Positions 28,541 to 36,707 of a DNA stretch of 64,000 nucleotides are shown here, in pieces. Each line of letters opens with the position of its first letter. Positions within the stretch are counted from its first letter, which is position 1. The notes beneath the pieces are model-generated. The model was not told the origin of the DNA, made no database searches, and saw nothing but the letters and a program-made list of their open reading frames with translations. Both the position numbers and the translations under genes were made by a program. Origin of the DNA: Onishia taeanensis. GTDB lineage: Bacteria > Pseudomonadota > Gammaproteobacteria > Pseudomonadales > Halomonadaceae. The stretch covers positions 469,841-533,840 of the forward strand of contig NZ_QLSX01000001.1 in the NCBI RefSeq assembly GCF_003268885.1, in the 5' to 3' direction.

Positions 28541-28690
28541 GCTCGGCGCGACGCTTGACGATGGCCGACATCGACCCGGCGCCCCTGGCGAACCGCTTCT
28601 GGCATACTCTTTCCGGCGGCGAGTGTCAGCGGGTGCATATCGACCGCACCCTGGCTCAGCAGCCTATAGCCCTGCTGGTCGCCACGGGCC
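28541..28690 (+). pseudogene. Remnant of a FhuC/BtuD-type ABC transporter ATPase
   Basis: In one plus-strand frame, residues reading PLANRFWHTLSGGECQRVHI and then DRTLAQQP match the signature-motif region of iron/B12 ABC ATPases (usual form LADR.WHTLSGGERQRV.IARALAQQP). Walker A, Walker B (LLLDEP) and the H-loop are all absent. The frame dissolves into unrelated sequence after ALL. It lies in the 398-bp gap between cobO and the next plus-strand gene, near a live btuD. I infer an eroded second transporter gene. Confidence 0.65.
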
Positions 28691-28826
28691 GGCCCCGTAA
28701 GCTGCTGACAACCGACCGGCCGCGGCATACCTTCGGCAGGTACGCCGGAGCCCTCGCGGCGCCATGTGCCCCGGCCGGCTGATTCACACAGGGCGTCACC
28801 ACGACATCTTCATCAGGAGCCCCGTC

Positions 28827-29189
28827 ATGCTCGACAAGAAAGCCAGCCGGCAGATGGAGCGCCGGTTGACCCAGGCACTGACCAAAGCCTGCGAGACCGC
28901 CAAGCCACTGCTGCCGGGCTTCGCCTGGCTGACCCACCTGGTGGACTACCACCGCTTCCCCGAGAGCCTCAGGGTCGTCTGGGTGTTCGAGACCCAGACC
29001 GACATGACCCACGCCCTCAAGGGCCACGGCCGCCGCCAGATGGCTGAGCTCACCGAGGCCGCCCTCTTCGAGGTGGGGGCCGACATCGCCGACATCGATG
29101 CCCACCTGGATGTCGACTGCGAGGAAGAATGCCGGCGCGTGCACGGCGGCGACTGGGAGCGCCGGTTGGCGACCCGGGGGCGTCACTGA
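28827..29189 (+). CDS. Conserved hypothetical protein
   Basis: The 120-residue soluble protein starts at 28827 (after CAGGAG). It shows ALTKACETAKPLLPGFAWLTHLVDYHRFPESLRVVWVFET-like helix-strand content that recurs in gammaproteobacterial hypothetical proteins. Homologues are sometimes auto-labelled as Fis-family, but no helix-turn-helix is evident here. The stop is separated by 1 bp from the downstream DUF1289 gene, so the two are cotranscribed. No function is assigned. Confidence 0.72.
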   Translation: MLDKKASRQMERRLTQALTKACETAKPLLPGFAWLTHLVDYHRFPESLRVVWVFETQTDMTHALKGHGRRQMAELTEAALFEVGADIADIDAHLDVDCEEECRRVHGGDWERRLATRGRH

Positions 29190-29190
29190 C

Positions 29191-29367
29191 ATGGCCAAGG
29201 GCATCGAAAGTCCCTGCGTCGCGATCTGCCAGCTGAAGAGCGGGCTGTGTGTCGGCTGCGGGCGCACCATGGAGGAGATCACCCACTGGCGCGCGATGAA
29301 GCGGCAGGAGCGGATGAAGACCAACCAGCGGGCAGCGCAACGTCTCAAGAAACTCGATAAGCACTGA
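29191..29367 (+). CDS. DUF1289 small cysteine-motif protein
   Basis: The 58-residue protein has the family pattern C-x3-C-x6-C-x2-C (PCVAICQLKSGLCVGCGRT) followed by TMEEITHWRAM and a basic tail. The four cysteines suggest a metal or Fe-S site, unproven. It lies 1 bp after the preceding gene, with its end 11 bp from the convergent btuD stop. Confidence 0.88.
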   Translation: MAKGIESPCVAICQLKSGLCVGCGRTMEEITHWRAMKRQERMKTNQRAAQRLKKLDKH

Positions 29368-29378
29368 GCGCTCTCGCC

Positions 29379-30188
29379 TCAACGCCTGGGCACGAAGACG
29401 GGCGCGCCGTCCACCATGGCGGTGGTCAACGCCTGACCGTAGAGCCCTTCAAGCGCTGCCGGCACCAACATGCTGCTCGCCTCGCCCCAGCAGGCCTCAC
29501 CGTCGGGGTAGAGCAGCAGCAGGTGGCTGCACCAGCGAGCCGCCAGGTTGAGGTCATGCAGACACATCACCACGCCGCAGCCACGATCGGCCTGTTCGGC
29601 CAGCAGTTCCATGACCGCCACCTGGTGGTGCAGATCGAGGTGGTTGGTCGGCTCGTCGGCAAGCCAGAAACGCGGCGCCTGGGTCAGTAGTGTGGCGAGG
29701 CTGACGCGCTGACGCTCACCGCCGGAGAGGGTGGAGAGCTCTCGCTCGGCCAGGTGCGTCAAATCCAGCCGCTCGAGTGCCGCCTCGGCACGAGCGATAT
29801 CCTCCGCCCCTTCCTGCTGCCATGGGGCGATGAAGGGATGGCGGCCAATCAACGCCGTCTCGCGGACGGTGGCCGGAAAATCGTCGTGGTGTGCCTGGAA
29901 GACGATGCCCAACCGGCGCGCCAGTGCCCGTCGCTTGAGGCGTGACAAGGGCGTTCCGCCAAGACGCACCTCGCCTGAGCGTGGTGCCCGCAGCCCGGCC
30001 AGGGTGTGCATCAGCGTCGTCTTGCCGGCGCCATTGGGGCCCAGCACGCCCCAGCGCTCGCCGGGAGCGATCCTCAGATACAGCGGCCTTCCCCCGGTAC
30101 GTCCAGGGACATCGATGACCAGATCACGGGCTTCGAGTGTCTCTATCAGCGGTGCCGAGTTAGCCATAAGCGGTTCCGAGATAGCCAT
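29379..30188 (-). CDS. btuD: Cobalamin ABC transporter ATPase BtuD
   Basis: The 269-residue FecE/BtuD-class ATPase has Walker A GPNGAGKTT (about 49-57), signature LSGGERQRVSLA, Walker B FWLADEP and an H-loop. Start 30188 overlaps the btuC stop as TGATG; an alternative start at 30167 exists because the N-terminus is a duplicated 7-residue unit (MAISEPL, MANSAPL). It is the last gene of btuB-btuF-btuC-btuD and powers B12 uptake across the inner membrane. Confidence 0.92.
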   Translation of the reverse strand: MAISEPLMANSAPLIETLEARDLVIDVPGRTGGRPLYLRIAPGERWGVLGPNGAGKTTLMHTLAGLRAPRSGEVRLGGTPLSRLKRRALARRLGIVFQAHHDDFPATVRETALIGRHPFIAPWQQEGAEDIARAEAALERLDLTHLAERELSTLSGGERQRVSLATLLTQAPRFWLADEPTNHLDLHHQVAVMELLAEQADRGCGVVMCLHDLNLAARWCSHLLLLYPDGEACWGEASSMLVPAALEGLYGQALTTAMVDGAPVFVPRR

Positions 30189-30209
30189 CAGCGGCTCCGA
30201 GAGAGCAGG
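30147..30209 (-). repeat. Three tandem 21-bp units across the btuC/btuD junction
   Basis: Three imperfect 21-bp units of the form ATMAGCGGYNCCGAGWTAGCC run from about 30147 to 30209. They encode the last residues of BtuC and the duplicated N-terminus of BtuD, creating two candidate btuD start codons. The unit length preserves frame. Confidence 0.8.
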
Positions 30210-31186
30210 TAGAGAAAGCTCGGCACCCCGAGCAGCGCCGTGATCACGCCTACCGGTAGCTGCTGGGGGGCGATCAGGGTCCGCGCCAGGGTGTCGGCCA
30301 GAGTCAAGAGCGTGCCTCCGGCCAGCAGGCTTGCCGGCAGAATCAGCCGCTGATCGTTGCCGAGCCTCAACCGCAGCATATGGGGCACCATCAGGCCAAC
30401 GAAGCCCACGCTGCCGGCGGTGGTGACCGCCACCGCAGTGAGCAGGCTGGCTAACAGGTAAAGGGTCCACTCCAACGGACGGACCGCCACGCCCAGGGCC
30501 CCAGCCTGAAGGCTGCCGCGAGCCAGTACGTTGAGGGTTCTCCCCAGGGGCGTCACCACCAGAAGGCTGATCACGGCCACGCTCAACACCGGCCAGGGGC
30601 TGCCGGCATAGGCCATGTCGCCCATCAGCCAGTAGAGCATGCCGGGAAGCTGCTCCACGGGGCTCACTGCCAGCAGAAAACTGATCAAGGCGCCCCAGCC
30701 CGCCGCCATTACCACCCCGGTGAGCAGCAGGCGGGTCGGCGTCCAACTGCCGGTGCCATGAGCCAGGCCGAAGACGATCAGGGTCGAGGCCAGGGCACCG
30801 ATAAAGGCCGCACCGGAGACCAGCACCAGGCTCCATCCGGCGAGCATTGCCAGCAGTGCCGCCACCGAGGCCCCGCCGGAAAGCCCCAGCACATAGGGGT
30901 CGGCCAGCGGGTTGCGCAGCAGTATCTGCATCAGGGCGCCGGCCAGGGCCAGCAAGGCACCGGTGCCGAAGGCCGCGAGCGCCCGAGGCAGCCTAAGCTC
31001 CAGCACCAGCGTCTGATGCAGAGCATCGCCGCCGCCCAACAGCACCGCCACCAGTTCATCGGGGGCAATACCGACACTGCCCAGTGCCAGGGCTATCGCC
31101 AGCGCCAGCAGCGCGGCCAGCGCCAGCCAGGCCAAGGGCCGCAGCCGCCGCGCGCGGCGCACCACATGAGCACTAGCGTCGGCCAC
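30188..31186 (-). CDS. btuC: Cobalamin ABC transporter permease BtuC
   Basis: The 332-residue FecCD-family permease has about ten TM helices. It has the family motifs LRLPRALAAFGTGALLALAGALMQ and LADPYVLGLSGGAS, and the C-terminal SVGFVGLMVPHMLRLRLGNDQR-type coupling region. Its start overlaps btuF by 14 bp. With BtuD and BtuF it forms the inner-membrane importer. Confidence 0.93.
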   Translation of the reverse strand: MADASAHVVRRARRLRPLAWLALAALLALAIALALGSVGIAPDELVAVLLGGGDALHQTLVLELRLPRALAAFGTGALLALAGALMQILLRNPLADPYVLGLSGGASVAALLAMLAGWSLVLVSGAAFIGALASTLIVFGLAHGTGSWTPTRLLLTGVVMAAGWGALISFLLAVSPVEQLPGMLYWLMGDMAYAGSPWPVLSVAVISLLVVTPLGRTLNVLARGSLQAGALGVAVRPLEWTLYLLASLLTAVAVTTAGSVGFVGLMVPHMLRLRLGNDQRLILPASLLAGGTLLTLADTLARTLIAPQQLPVGVITALLGVPSFLYLLSRSR

Positions 31187-32102
31187 GAGCGATCTCCAGA
31201 CGTTGACAGAGCGCCCGAGTGCCGTCTAGCAACCGCGGCGTAGCGCGCTGAACCAGGTCCGGGTCGACGAAGAAGAGGTTGTCCCGCTGCACCGCCGTCA
31301 GCCGGGGAAAATCACGCCAGGCCTCGAGCCAGGTGGAGTCGGGGTTGCCCATGCCGCCGGTGATAATCGCTTCCGGATCACGAGCCAGCACCGACTCGAC
31401 GCCGATCCGCGGCGCCAGGGCGGAGGCATCGGCAAAGAGGTTGACACCACCACACAGCTCAAGCGAGCGGCTGATCCAGTGCTCGCCATTGATGGTCATC
31501 AGCGGCTGCTCCCAGACCTGATAGAAAACCGGCACCGGGGCAACGTCGGCATAACGCTCACGCAGCGTCGACACCTCTGCGCGCAGTGACGCCGCCGCGG
31601 ATGCGGCGACCCCTGAGGTACCTGCCAAGGTGCCGAAGCGCTCGAGGGTCTGGGCGATGCCGGCAAAGTCTTCCACGTCGGAAAAGTAGACCGGCAGGCC
31701 GAGTCGCGACAGCCGGTCGACCTGCTCACGGGGATTGCCGCCCTGCCATGCCACCACCAGGTCGGGGTCGAGGGCCAGCAGGGCCTCGAGGTCAAGACGG
31801 TCGTAACCGCCCACTTGAGGAAGCGTTCTGGCAGCGGCCGGGTAGTCACTGAAATTGACCACGCCGACCACCCGCTCACCGGCGCCAGCGGCAAAGAGCA
31901 GTTCGGTGACGCTGGGTGAAAGCGCGACGATACGCTGAGCCGGCGCCTCCAGACAGATGTCATGCCCGGCGTCGTCGCGGGCGCAGACCTTTGCCCAGGC
32001 AATGCCGGGCAGGCAAGCCCCCAGCCCTATGGCCAGAATCAGGGGCAGGCTCAGAGTCAGGGGCAGGGCCGCCATCGGGGCCGCGCGGGCGCTCTTGCGC
32101 AT
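31173..32102 (-). CDS. btuF: Periplasmic cobalamin-binding protein BtuF
   Basis: The 309-residue class-III binding protein has an N-terminal signal peptide (cleavage after GIAWA near 37). The core begins RIVALSPSVTELLFAAGAGERVVGV and includes SDYPAAARTLPQVGGYDRLDLEALLALDPDLVV, as in BtuF. The ATG at 32102 overlaps the btuB TGA; a GTG one codon upstream is less likely. The signal peptide is lengthened by an 18-bp tandem duplication (32035-32070). Confidence 0.92.
   Translation of the reverse strand: MRKSARAAPMAALPLTLSLPLILAIGLGACLPGIAWAKVCARDDAGHDICLEAPAQRIVALSPSVTELLFAAGAGERVVGVVNFSDYPAAARTLPQVGGYDRLDLEALLALDPDLVVAWQGGNPREQVDRLSRLGLPVYFSDVEDFAGIAQTLERFGTLAGTSGVAASAAASLRAEVSTLRERYADVAPVPVFYQVWEQPLMTINGEHWISRSLELCGGVNLFADASALAPRIGVESVLARDPEAIITGGMGNPDSTWLEAWRDFPRLTAVQRDNLFFVDPDLVQRATPRLLDGTRALCQRLEIARGRR
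32035..32070 (-). repeat. 18-bp tandem duplication in the btuF signal peptide
   Basis: Two near-identical 18-bp units (AGAATCAGGGGCAGGCTC and AGAGTCAGGGGCAGGGCC) lie side by side. They encode the repeated LTLSLP-like hydrophobic hexapeptide of the BtuF leader. Frame is preserved. Confidence 0.8.
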
Positions 32103-33976
32103 CACTCGCCGAACCGCACGCTAAGGAAGGCCGCACGGCCGGGATTCAGGTAATCCCAGCCACCCTGGAACGCCGAGGCACGCGCCGTTGCGTACTCCTT
32201 GTCGAGCACGTTCTCAAGCGTCATCTGGGCCGACCAGAGGGGTGCAAACTGCCAGCCGGCGCGCAGATTGACCAGGCCGAAGCCCGGCAGGCGCTCTTCA
32301 TTGTCGACATCGTTGTAGCGATGATTCTGGGCGATGAAGGAGCCGCCAAGCGTCCAGTCGCCGAGGGCACGGTCGGCATCCAGGCGCAGACTGCGTGACG
32401 CCCGACGCACCAGCCTGTTACCGGTGTCCTGGTCCTCGGGGTCGGTGTAGGTCAGGGCGGCGCGCAGCGTCCAGTCACGCACGTCGGCGCCGGTGGCCAG
32501 TTCCACACCGCGAATGCGGGCATGATTGACGTTGAAGGGCGCAAAGCGGCCATTGCGCGAGGTATTCGCGATCATGTCATCGATCTCGGTCCGATAGACC
32601 GACAGATCCCAGAAGCCTTTGCCAAACTGGCCACGCAGGCCAAGTTCGGCTGTCCTGGAACGCTCGGGATCCAGGTCGTCATTGCCAAAGCCCGGGAAGT
32701 AGAGCTCATTGAAGGTCGGCGCACGAAAGGCCGTGCCATAGCTGGCCCGCAGGGTATGCACGCGATCCAGGGCGTAGCTCATGCCCAGATGGCCGGTAAC
32801 TTCTTCACCGAAGGCTTCGTTGTCATCAAACCTAACCCCGGCCTGCAGGCTCAGGGGAGAAAAGTCCAGCAGGGCCTGAGCAAAAAGGGCCGCGTTGTCG
32901 CGGCTGTCCTCGCTGTAGTCTGAACTGCTATCTATCTTGTCCTGACTGTATTCGGCGCCGGCGATCAGATCATGGGGCCCAAGCATCAGGGTGTTTTCCC
33001 AGCGAGCGCTGTGGGTCACGGTATCGAAGTGGGTAAGACTACCGTTGGCATCGTCATCGCTCTCGTCGCGGGCCTCGCTGAGGGTGACGCGGCTCGTCCA
33101 GCGTTCGGTCACCGGAAGCTCGCCGTAGAGGCCGGCCACCTGCTGCACATAATCGGTGTTACCACCGACGTATTCGCTGTTGCCCCGGGCACGCAGCCCC
33201 AGCAGGCCAACCTCACCGCCATTATCGAAGCCCTGAGACAGCCGCACGAAGCCGGTGGTGTTGTCGTAGCCCTTGTCGCCATCTCCTCGCTTTATCTCGG
33301 TGCCATCGGTGCTTAGATGGCTGGCAGAGAAGGCATAGCGGGTGTCATCGGCACGCCCTGTCAGACTGGCCCCATAGCGCTCGGTGCCAAACGAACCGCC
33401 GCCAGCGGTGATGCTGGGATGCGGCCCTTCGTCCTTTCCCTCGCGGGTGAACAGCTGGACCACGCCGCCCACGGCATCAGCGCCATAGAGGCTGCCGCGC
33501 GGTCCGCGGACCACCTCGACCCGCTCGAACATCCGTGGCTCGAGGAGCTGCCAGGCCGGGCTACCCGCGGTGGCCGAGCGCAGCCGAATGCCGTCGATCA
33601 GTAGCAGCGTGGATTCGCCGCCGGCGCCGCGAATATTGACGTTGCTGGTCTTGCCATAGCCACCGTTGGAGGTGACATCCACCCCGGGCTGGGCGCGCAG
33701 AATATCGGTAATGTCCTTGGGGTCCTGGCGGCGCAGCTCGGCTTCGTCGATCACCGTGACCGAGGCAAGGCTCTGGTCGGCGGTGCGCGGCGCGAGGGTC
33801 GCGGTCACTACCATGGGATTGAGCATCTGCTCGCTAGCGGCAGTGTCGGACGCGACGGGAGCAGCCGTGGAAGAAACGGCCTCGGAGGACGTCGTATCGG
33901 AAGCGGCGCTGGCAAACGGCGCCACGCCAAGACACAGGGCGGCCAGGCCCCGACGGCGGGAGAGTTGTGTCATCAT
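32102..33976 (-). CDS. btuB: TonB-dependent outer-membrane cobalamin receptor BtuB
   Basis: The 624-residue receptor has a signal peptide ending FASA near 24, a Ser/Ala/Thr-rich spacer, a TonB-box-like NPMVVTATL (about 53-61), a plug domain (ITDILRAQPGVDVTSNGGYGKTSNVNIRG) and a 22-strand barrel with the C-terminal LENVLDKEYATARASAFQGG. The start at 33976 gives a signal peptide; the upstream in-frame extension crosses the riboswitch. It is first gene of btuB-F-C-D, preceded by a cobalamin riboswitch, so repression by adenosylcobalamin is expected. Confidence 0.94.
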   Translation of the reverse strand: MMTQLSRRRGLAALCLGVAPFASAASDTTSSEAVSSTAAPVASDTAASEQMLNPMVVTATLAPRTADQSLASVTVIDEAELRRQDPKDITDILRAQPGVDVTSNGGYGKTSNVNIRGAGGESTLLLIDGIRLRSATAGSPAWQLLEPRMFERVEVVRGPRGSLYGADAVGGVVQLFTREGKDEGPHPSITAGGGSFGTERYGASLTGRADDTRYAFSASHLSTDGTEIKRGDGDKGYDNTTGFVRLSQGFDNGGEVGLLGLRARGNSEYVGGNTDYVQQVAGLYGELPVTERWTSRVTLSEARDESDDDANGSLTHFDTVTHSARWENTLMLGPHDLIAGAEYSQDKIDSSSDYSEDSRDNAALFAQALLDFSPLSLQAGVRFDDNEAFGEEVTGHLGMSYALDRVHTLRASYGTAFRAPTFNELYFPGFGNDDLDPERSRTAELGLRGQFGKGFWDLSVYRTEIDDMIANTSRNGRFAPFNVNHARIRGVELATGADVRDWTLRAALTYTDPEDQDTGNRLVRRASRSLRLDADRALGDWTLGGSFIAQNHRYNDVDNEERLPGFGLVNLRAGWQFAPLWSAQMTLENVLDKEYATARASAFQGGWDYLNPGRAAFLSVRFGE

Positions 33977-33992
33977 AATGGTATATCCCAGG

Positions 33993-34012
33993 GCCGCACG
34001 CACCCGTGCGGC
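33993..34012 (-). promoter_or_regulatory. Hairpin adjoining the btuB ribosome-binding region
   Basis: GCCGCAC (33993-33999) pairs with GTGCGGC (34006-34012) 17 nt before the btuB start. Its place between the riboswitch aptamer and the ATG makes it a candidate part of the expression platform that hides the translation start. This is inference from position only. Confidence 0.45.
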
Positions 34013-34117
34013 AAGAACCCTTGAAGGGCCGGGAAACGAAGGGGAAGACAGGTCAGTCAGCGATGAGGACAACGCGAGCCCTGCCCATGGTTCGCCCTCC
34101 GCGTCCTGGCATGCGCT

Positions 34118-34340
34118 CACAGGCCGGTATCCGGACTGACGAACGAAGGGCCTGGCACTACTAAAAGACAGGCACCTTCCGGACCGCCGCCTTCCCATGC
34201 CGCAAGGGCACAGTGGCTTACCATTGAAGGTAGTGGCGGACCTCGATTCGATCACCGTTGCGGGGGCAGCGTCGGAATGGCTGATTGCATCACCGACTTC
34301 CCGTTTAAACCCGGCCCGTCTGCGCGGTCCTGGGTCACCT
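34118..34340 (-). ncRNA. Cobalamin riboswitch upstream of btuB
   Basis: On the minus strand the sequence contains the ordered conserved blocks of the AdoCbl aptamer. They are ACGGGAAGTCGGTGATG (P3/J region), CCCCCGCAACGGTGA, AAGCCACTGTGCCC, GCATGGGAAGGCGG and the B12 box AGTCCGGATACCGGCCTG near 34122-34139. It lies 142 bp before btuB. Binding of adenosylcobalamin should shut down btuBFCD expression. It is the only such element found among the three B12 gene blocks. Confidence 0.95.
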
Positions 34341-34355
34341 GAGAGTAAACGTAAG

Positions 34356-34823
34356 CTAGCAACCGCGGATAGGCGAGTCAACGCGCTCCCCCGGCGAGCG
34401 CCGTTTAAGGCATCGAGCCAGCCCGTGGCGCACGTACCAGACGGCGTCGGCACGGGAGGCCGCATCCTGACTCAACCAACCGGCCAGATCACGCAGTCGG
34501 CGGTCCTCGGGCGCCAATGGCACGATGCCACGCCCCATCTCCGGCAGAATCAACACCATCTGCCCGCCGGTGTGCCCCTCGGCCTCGATCATTGCCTGAA
34601 GGGTATCGACCAAACGCTGGCGCAGCCGGTCATCATCGCGCTCGTCAGCCAACGCCCGTGCAAGCCAGTCTGCCCAGCCGGTAATCACGAGCACTCGCCC
34701 TGAGACGAGCCGGTCACGCCAGTCGGAGAGCGCATCGTCCGCCTTCAGCCACAAGGCGCCAGGAAAGCGCGCGGTTACGATGTCGCCTTTGCCGGCGCAG
34801 GCACCACCGATGAAGAGCTGCAT
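34356..34823 (-). CDS. CobU-like protein with degenerate N-terminal half
   Basis: The 155-residue CobU/CobP homologue starts MQLFIGGACAGKGD, an altered form of the GGARSGKS P-loop. It lacks the segment with the guanylylated histidine (the HRxxR region). Its C-terminal half LPEMGRGIVPLAPEDRRLRD and AGWLSQDAASRADAVWYV is, however, a good match to canonical CobU. It overlaps cobC by 49 bp and ends the cobT operon. Together with the other CobU-like protein at 36.1 kb it looks like one half of a subfunctionalised pair, or a decaying paralogue. Confidence 0.75.
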   Translation of the reverse strand: MQLFIGGACAGKGDIVTARFPGALWLKADDALSDWRDRLVSGRVLVITGWADWLARALADERDDDRLRQRLVDTLQAMIEAEGHTGGQMVLILPEMGRGIVPLAPEDRRLRDLAGWLSQDAASRADAVWYVRHGLARCLKRRSPGERVDSPIRGC

Positions 34824-35410
34824 GACCAGCCGTCCTCCTTGGTCGTAAAGGTGAAACAGCGCCCCTGGGCCTGGCCGACCACCCCGTCCCAGAAATCGGC
34901 CGCCTCGAGGCGGCGACGCAGTTCGCGGATAGTGCCGCCATGGCTTACCGCCAGCACGCGACGGTGCTGGCACTGGCGTGCCTCGGCGAGCACATCATCC
35001 AGCCAGGCCGATAGCCGCGCCCAGAGATCATCCGCCGATTCGCCACCGGGCGTGGCCAACAGGCCCTGGCTGTCGACCCAGGCCCGATAGTCGGGATCGT
35101 CCTTGAGCGCGGCCCAGGTTTGCCCTTCGTAGTCGCCGAAATTCAGCTCGCGCAGCCGGGCATCAAAACGCGGCGTATCAGGATGGCCTTCACGCACATG
35201 CGCAAGCGTTTGACGACAGCGCGTCAGATCACTGCAGTAGACGGCATCGAAATCGACACCTGCCAGGTGATCGCGCAGCCGATCCAGATCTGGCTCAGCG
35301 TCAGGCAGCAACAGCGGAATATCGCGGTGGCCCTGGTAGCGGCGCTCTTGGTTCCAACTGGTCAGACCGTGACGAACGACCACCAGCTCCAGGCGATCAT
35401 CAGCAACCAT
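34775..35410 (-). CDS. cobC: Alpha-ribazole-5'-phosphate phosphatase CobC (histidine phosphatase)
   Basis: The 211-residue phosphoglycerate-mutase-like phosphatase has the catalytic histidine in VVVRHGLTSWNQERRYQGH. It has the second set in LRELNFGDYEGQTW and the C-terminal LAVSHGGTIREL. It removes the phosphate from alpha-ribazole-phosphate or adenosylcobalamin-phosphate. The start at 35410 overlaps cobS by 49 bp. Location in the cob operon, next to cobS, supports CobC over a generic phosphatase. Confidence 0.88.
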   Translation of the reverse strand: MVADDRLELVVVRHGLTSWNQERRYQGHRDIPLLLPDAEPDLDRLRDHLAGVDFDAVYCSDLTRCRQTLAHVREGHPDTPRFDARLRELNFGDYEGQTWAALKDDPDYRAWVDSQGLLATPGGESADDLWARLSAWLDDVLAEARQCQHRRVLAVSHGGTIRELRRRLEAADFWDGVVGQAQGRCFTFTTKEDGWSCSSSSVVPAPAKATS

Positions 35411-36120
35411 AATTCTCCTCCCTCGATGGCGGCGCCAACGATGTCGCCGTTGATGCCGCCGAAAGCCCGGCGTACCGCCAGGCCGTAGATGATGATGAAT
35501 ATCGCAAGGCCCATCAGCAGCCAGACCATGCTTGGCATGATGACCACTACGGCCAGCGGCAGCAGCGCCGCCAGGGCGAGATCCCAAAAGCCGAGACTCT
35601 GCTGCCAGGCGTGTGCCAGGCCCTCGGGCCTTGCCGCCGTCACCCAGACCAGCAGGCCGACGCCGCCCAGCCGGCCAAGAGCAGCGACGGGCACCAGCCA
35701 CCAGGGGCTGGCTCCCGCCTCGAGCAGGGCCCATAGCAGCACGGCCTTCCAGGCCAAGTGAAACACCAGCGCCAGCACGGCGAAGCTGCCCACCTGGGAA
35801 TCCTTCATGATCGCCCAGCGCCGCTCCAGCGGCGCATTGCTGCCCAGGGCATCGGCCAGGTCCATCAGGCCATCCAGATGCAGGCCACCAGAGAGCGCCA
35901 CCCAGAGACTCAGCAGCATGAGGGCCAGCATCGGGGTGGGCAGCAGCGGCTGCAGTAGCACACCGATTCCACCTACCAGGGCGCCGAGTAGCGCCCCCAC
36001 CAGCGGATAGGCCCTCGCCGCCCAGCGCCGGGTGCCCGGCGTCCACGGGCAGGCCACGGGCACCGGGACTCGGGTCAGAAACTGGATCGCCAGCAGTGCG
36101 CCGAAGATAGCGTCCTTCAT
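35362..36120 (-). CDS. cobS: Adenosylcobinamide-GDP ribazoletransferase (cobalamin synthase)
   Basis: The 252-residue polytopic membrane protein joins alpha-ribazole(-phosphate) to AdoCbi-GDP. The CobS signature GGLHLDGLMDLADALGSNAPLERRWAIMKDSQVGSFAV-type region carries the metal-binding acidic residues. Six or seven TM segments are predicted. It overlaps cobU upstream by ATGA and cobC downstream by 49 bp. Confidence 0.95.
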   Translation of the reverse strand: MKDAIFGALLAIQFLTRVPVPVACPWTPGTRRWAARAYPLVGALLGALVGGIGVLLQPLLPTPMLALMLLSLWVALSGGLHLDGLMDLADALGSNAPLERRWAIMKDSQVGSFAVLALVFHLAWKAVLLWALLEAGASPWWLVPVAALGRLGGVGLLVWVTAARPEGLAHAWQQSLGFWDLALAALLPLAVVVIMPSMVWLLMGLAIFIIIYGLAVRRAFGGINGDIVGAAIEGGELWLLMIAWSWWSFVTV

Positions 36121-36707
36121 GATGTTTCTCCCTTGCCGTCATCGGGGTGTTGGCCATCGACCGCGTCATTGCCATCGATCGAGCCCTTCCAGTCGACCGG
36201 GCAACCGGCCACCACTTCGATCACCCGGTCAGCCTGATGGGCCAGGTCTCGGTGCAGGCGCTGCAGGAATACCAGGTAGCGCCAGACCAGCTCATCTCGC
36301 GGCGGCAGATCTTCGTTGAGGTCGTTGGAGACCACCACCAGCGTGATCTCGCGGCGGCGGGCCGTCTCGACCCACTGGCGAAGCATCCTGCACCCAGCCT
36401 CCTCCTCGAGGCCGGCCTCGAACATGACCTGGCTGGCCCAGAGCGTCAGGCAGTCGAGCAGGACGCTAGCCCCAACCGGCACGCGATCGAGTGCACCGGC
36501 TATGTCCAGTGGCGCTTCCCGGGTCAGCCAGCCCTCGCCGCGCTCGCGACGATGCCGCGCAACTCTTGTCGCCATCTCGTCGTCGCTGACCCGGGCCGTG
36601 GCCAGGTAAACCAGGCCGCCGGGCGCAGGCGAGCGCCAAGCTCGGGCCAGTGCCTCGGCCACTGCACTCTTGCCGGAACGCGCGCCACCCGAGACGAAGG
36701 CGATCAT
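36117..36707 (-). CDS. cobU: Adenosylcobinamide kinase/guanylyltransferase CobU (altered C-terminal motif)
   Basis: The 196-residue protein has the canonical P-loop GGARSGKS (7-14), YLATARVSDDEMATRVARHRRER with the guanylyl-acceptor His52, and LLDCLTLWASQ. The loop that is normally NExGxGxVP is here NDLNEDLPPR, and the usual GWxNQ/H helix is altered. A C-terminal tail of short Asp/Gly repeats (SIDGNDAVDGQHPDDG) comes from an 18-bp tandem duplication at 36153-36188. It overlaps cobD and cobS by ATGA-type junctions. Confidence 0.9.
   Translation of the reverse strand: MIAFVSGGARSGKSAVAEALARAWRSPAPGGLVYLATARVSDDEMATRVARHRRERGEGWLTREAPLDIAGALDRVPVGASVLLDCLTLWASQVMFEAGLEEEAGCRMLRQWVETARRREITLVVVSNDLNEDLPPRDELVWRYLVFLQRLHRDLAHQADRVIEVVAGCPVDWKGSIDGNDAVDGQHPDDGKGETS

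Noticed and set aside
28429-28826. Cobalamin riboswitch upstream of cobO
   Set aside because: No B12 box or GCCACTG-type block is found on either strand. The gap instead contains the ATPase remnant.
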